A DNA stretch of 6,614 nt from Chloroflexota bacterium (lineage in GTDB: Bacteria; Chloroflexota; Anaerolineae; Aggregatilineales; Phototrophicaceae). The notes under the pieces were generated by a model that had not been told where the DNA came from, ran no database searches, and saw only the letters and a program-made list of their open reading frames with translations. How positions within the stretch are numbered: the stretch's first letter is position 1; the number at the start of each line of letters is the position of its first letter. The position numbers and the translations under genes were made by a program. Below, one piece after another: positions 6,042 to 6,614 of the stretch. The stretch lies in assembly GCA_010092805.1 (NCBI GenBank), contig JAADYY010000372.1, positions 1-6,614 of the forward strand, given 5' to 3'.

Positions 6042-6059
6042 GCTCACCGCGCGGTGAGC
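6042..6059. terminator. Perfect 18-bp palindrome after tatA
   Basis: GCTCACCGC followed directly by GCGGTGAGC is a perfect palindrome. It would fold into a 7-bp stem with a GCGC loop. It ends 15 bp beyond the tatA stop codon and 18 bp separates it from the 14-bp hairpin. The likely role is stopping minus-strand transcription from tatA. A dimeric-regulator operator is possible but less likely in a convergent gap. Confidence 0.5.
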
Positions 6060-6074
6060 AGAATTTGGCGGGCG

Positions 6075-6305
6075 TTAGCGGCGGTTGACGTCGCTGGTTT
6101 CGCGTTCCGCTTCAGCGTTGACCTGTTCGCCTTCGCTGCCTTCGTTCAGCGAACGCTCTTCCTGCTTGCGGCCCGAATCCAGCCCACGCCGGAAATTGGC
6201 GACAGCGCTGCCCAACTCGCCGCCGATGCGCGAGACGCGCCCCACGCCGAACAGCAGCACCACGATGATCAGGATGATGATCAGCTCAGTTGGCCCAAGA
6301 GACAT
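6075..6305 (-). CDS. tatA: Twin-arginine translocase TatA/E-family subunit
   Basis: Small inner-membrane subunit of the Tat pathway, which moves folded proteins bearing twin-arginine signals; TatA oligomers act with TatC. The protein is 76 residues. Seen: a short extracytoplasmic N-terminus; GPTELI (4-9) with polar Glu7 leading a membrane helix (about 6-19); the conserved hinge Phe19-Gly20; an amphipathic helix (about 22-42, VGRVSRIGGELGSAVANFRRGL); and a charged, disordered tail. The hinge lacks the PKKLPELG of enterobacterial TatA, a variation usual in other phyla. Glu7 sits where E. coli TatA has Gln8 and TatB has Glu8, so a TatB-like or dual role cannot be excluded. Start support: TAAGGA (6315-6320), 9 nt upstream. 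An extended -10 promoter lies at 6342-6350. No tatC is in the window. A related 44-residue ORF lies immediately upstream on the same strand. Confidence 0.92.
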   Translation of the reverse strand: MSLGPTELIIILIIVVLLFGVGRVSRIGGELGSAVANFRRGLDSGRKQEERSLNEGSEGEQVNAEAERETSDVNRR

Positions 6306-6341
6306 GCAGTTTTGTCCTTATCTTTGCCCAAACGTGTCCGG

Positions 6342-6350
6342 ATTATAGCA
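6342..6350 (-). promoter_or_regulatory. Extended -10 promoter of tatA
   Basis: The minus strand reads TGCTATAAT: a perfect -10 hexamer (6342-6347) preceded by the TGn extension (6348-6350). Transcription would start near 6335, about 30 nt before the tatA ATG, with the TAAGGA ribosome site in the leader. A TTGGCG lies 15 bp upstream of the hexamer, a short spacing that an extended -10 can tolerate. This suggests tatA need not depend on the upstream ORF. Confidence 0.6.
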
Positions 6351-6386
6351 CATTCCATCGCCCGCCAATACAACTGTATGCCCAGA

Positions 6387-6521
6387 TCAAGCCGGGGTAC
6401 CCAGGAAAAAGAGGATGAAGGCAACGAAAAACACCAATAGCAGAATCAGCGGGGTTTGCAGCGCCAGCAGCAGCACGATCAGCAAAATGATTAATTCGGC
6501 AGGGCCGATACCTACGTTCAT
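6387..6521 (-). CDS. TatA-like 44-residue hydrophobic membrane protein (hypothetical)
   Basis: A predicted mini-protein starting MNVGIGPAELIILLIVLLL. GPAELIILLI matches GPTELIIILI of the neighbouring TatA at eight of ten positions. Codons differ between the two, so this is not a recent DNA duplication. Beyond residue 20 the resemblance ends: there is no Phe-Gly hinge, amphipathic helix or charged tail, only a second hydrophobic stretch (about 25-40, LILLLVFFVAFILFFLG) after Pro24. It may be a membrane hairpin or one long span. The frame is open upstream to a GTG at 6608, but the ATG at 6521 matches the TatA-like N-terminus. No good ribosome site lies directly before it; the best one is beyond a 40-nt hairpin. 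The tatA start is 81 bp downstream. Function is unknown: it could be a Tat accessory subunit, a decayed tatA copy or an unrelated small membrane protein. Confidence 0.6.
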   Translation of the reverse strand: MNVGIGPAELIILLIVLLLALQTPLILLLVFFVAFILFFLGTPA

Positions 6522-6530
6522 CGAAATTAT

Positions 6531-6570
6531 GCGGCGGAAACCACCTGCTTCAGCGGGTGGAGGCAGCCGC
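6531..6570 (-). promoter_or_regulatory. Nested hairpin in the leader of the 44-residue ORF
   Basis: The outer stem GCGGC/GCCGC (6531-6535 with 6566-6570) encloses a symmetric 5-by-5 internal loop. Inside it is an 8-bp stem (6541-6548 with 6553-6560, including one G-T mismatch that may pair as a wobble) with a four-base loop. It lies between a strong Shine-Dalgarno, AGGAG (6573-6577 on minus), and the ATG at 6521. If folded, it reduces the effective distance between them to about 11 nt. The inner hairpin also resembles those at ends of IS200/IS605-type elements and REP sequences, but no transposase is present. Confidence 0.45.
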
Positions 6571-6614
6571 TTCTCCTTTCTTGTAGCTGTATCCGTCTGA
6601 TAAACCACGTTGCA

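Noticed and set aside
6306..6614. A plus-strand gene opposite tatA and the 44-residue ORF
   Set aside because: Short frames exist, but none has a ribosome site or recognisable sequence, while the minus strand carries clear TatA-type proteins.

Overview
The window is GC-rich and gene-dense, and reads as ordinary bacterial chromosome. It probably comes from a Chloroflexota (Anaerolineae-like) genome. That is inference from three things: a LysM/lamin-tail secreted protein with a long Thr-Pro linker, a TatA whose hinge reads FGVGRVSRIGGELG rather than the proteobacterial FGPKKLPELG, and a CCCTCTCCCGC...GCGGG..AGAGGG palindrome of a kind common between genes in that phylum. No rRNA, tRNA, CRISPR array or intact transposon is visible.

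Layout. Positions 13-2130 hold two minus-strand genes. An aldo/keto reductase is followed after 39 bp by trpS (tryptophanyl-tRNA synthetase), and the two could be co-transcribed. Positions 2131-2513 are a divergent intergenic region with candidate promoters, a short AT-rich island and the dispersed palindrome. Positions 2514-5956 hold three plus-strand genes. These are a multi-pass GT-C (family 39/ArnT-like) glycosyltransferase, a membrane-anchored LysM + Thr/Pro linker + lamin-tail-domain protein, and a small DUF1992 (DnaJ-homologue C28 domain) protein. Positions 5957-6074 are a convergent gap with two perfect hairpins. Positions 6075-6614 are minus strand: a TatA-family gene with its own extended -10 promoter, preceded by a 44-residue hydrophobic ORF whose N-terminus copies that of TatA.

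How the parts relate. trpS serves translation and tatA serves protein export. The glycosyltransferase and the LysM/LTD protein form an envelope pair, and the Thr/Pro linker is a plausible glycan acceptor for a GT-C enzyme, though nothing in the sequence proves this.

The least ordinary parts are at the right edge and in the LysM protein. At the right edge is a TatA-like mini-protein that has lost the Tat hinge and amphipathic helix. Its best Shine-Dalgarno sequence lies far upstream, but would come within about 11 nt of the ATG if the intervening 40-nt nested hairpin folds. In the LysM protein, the only two cysteines exactly bracket the LysM domain. I see no clear defence, mobile or biosynthetic system.
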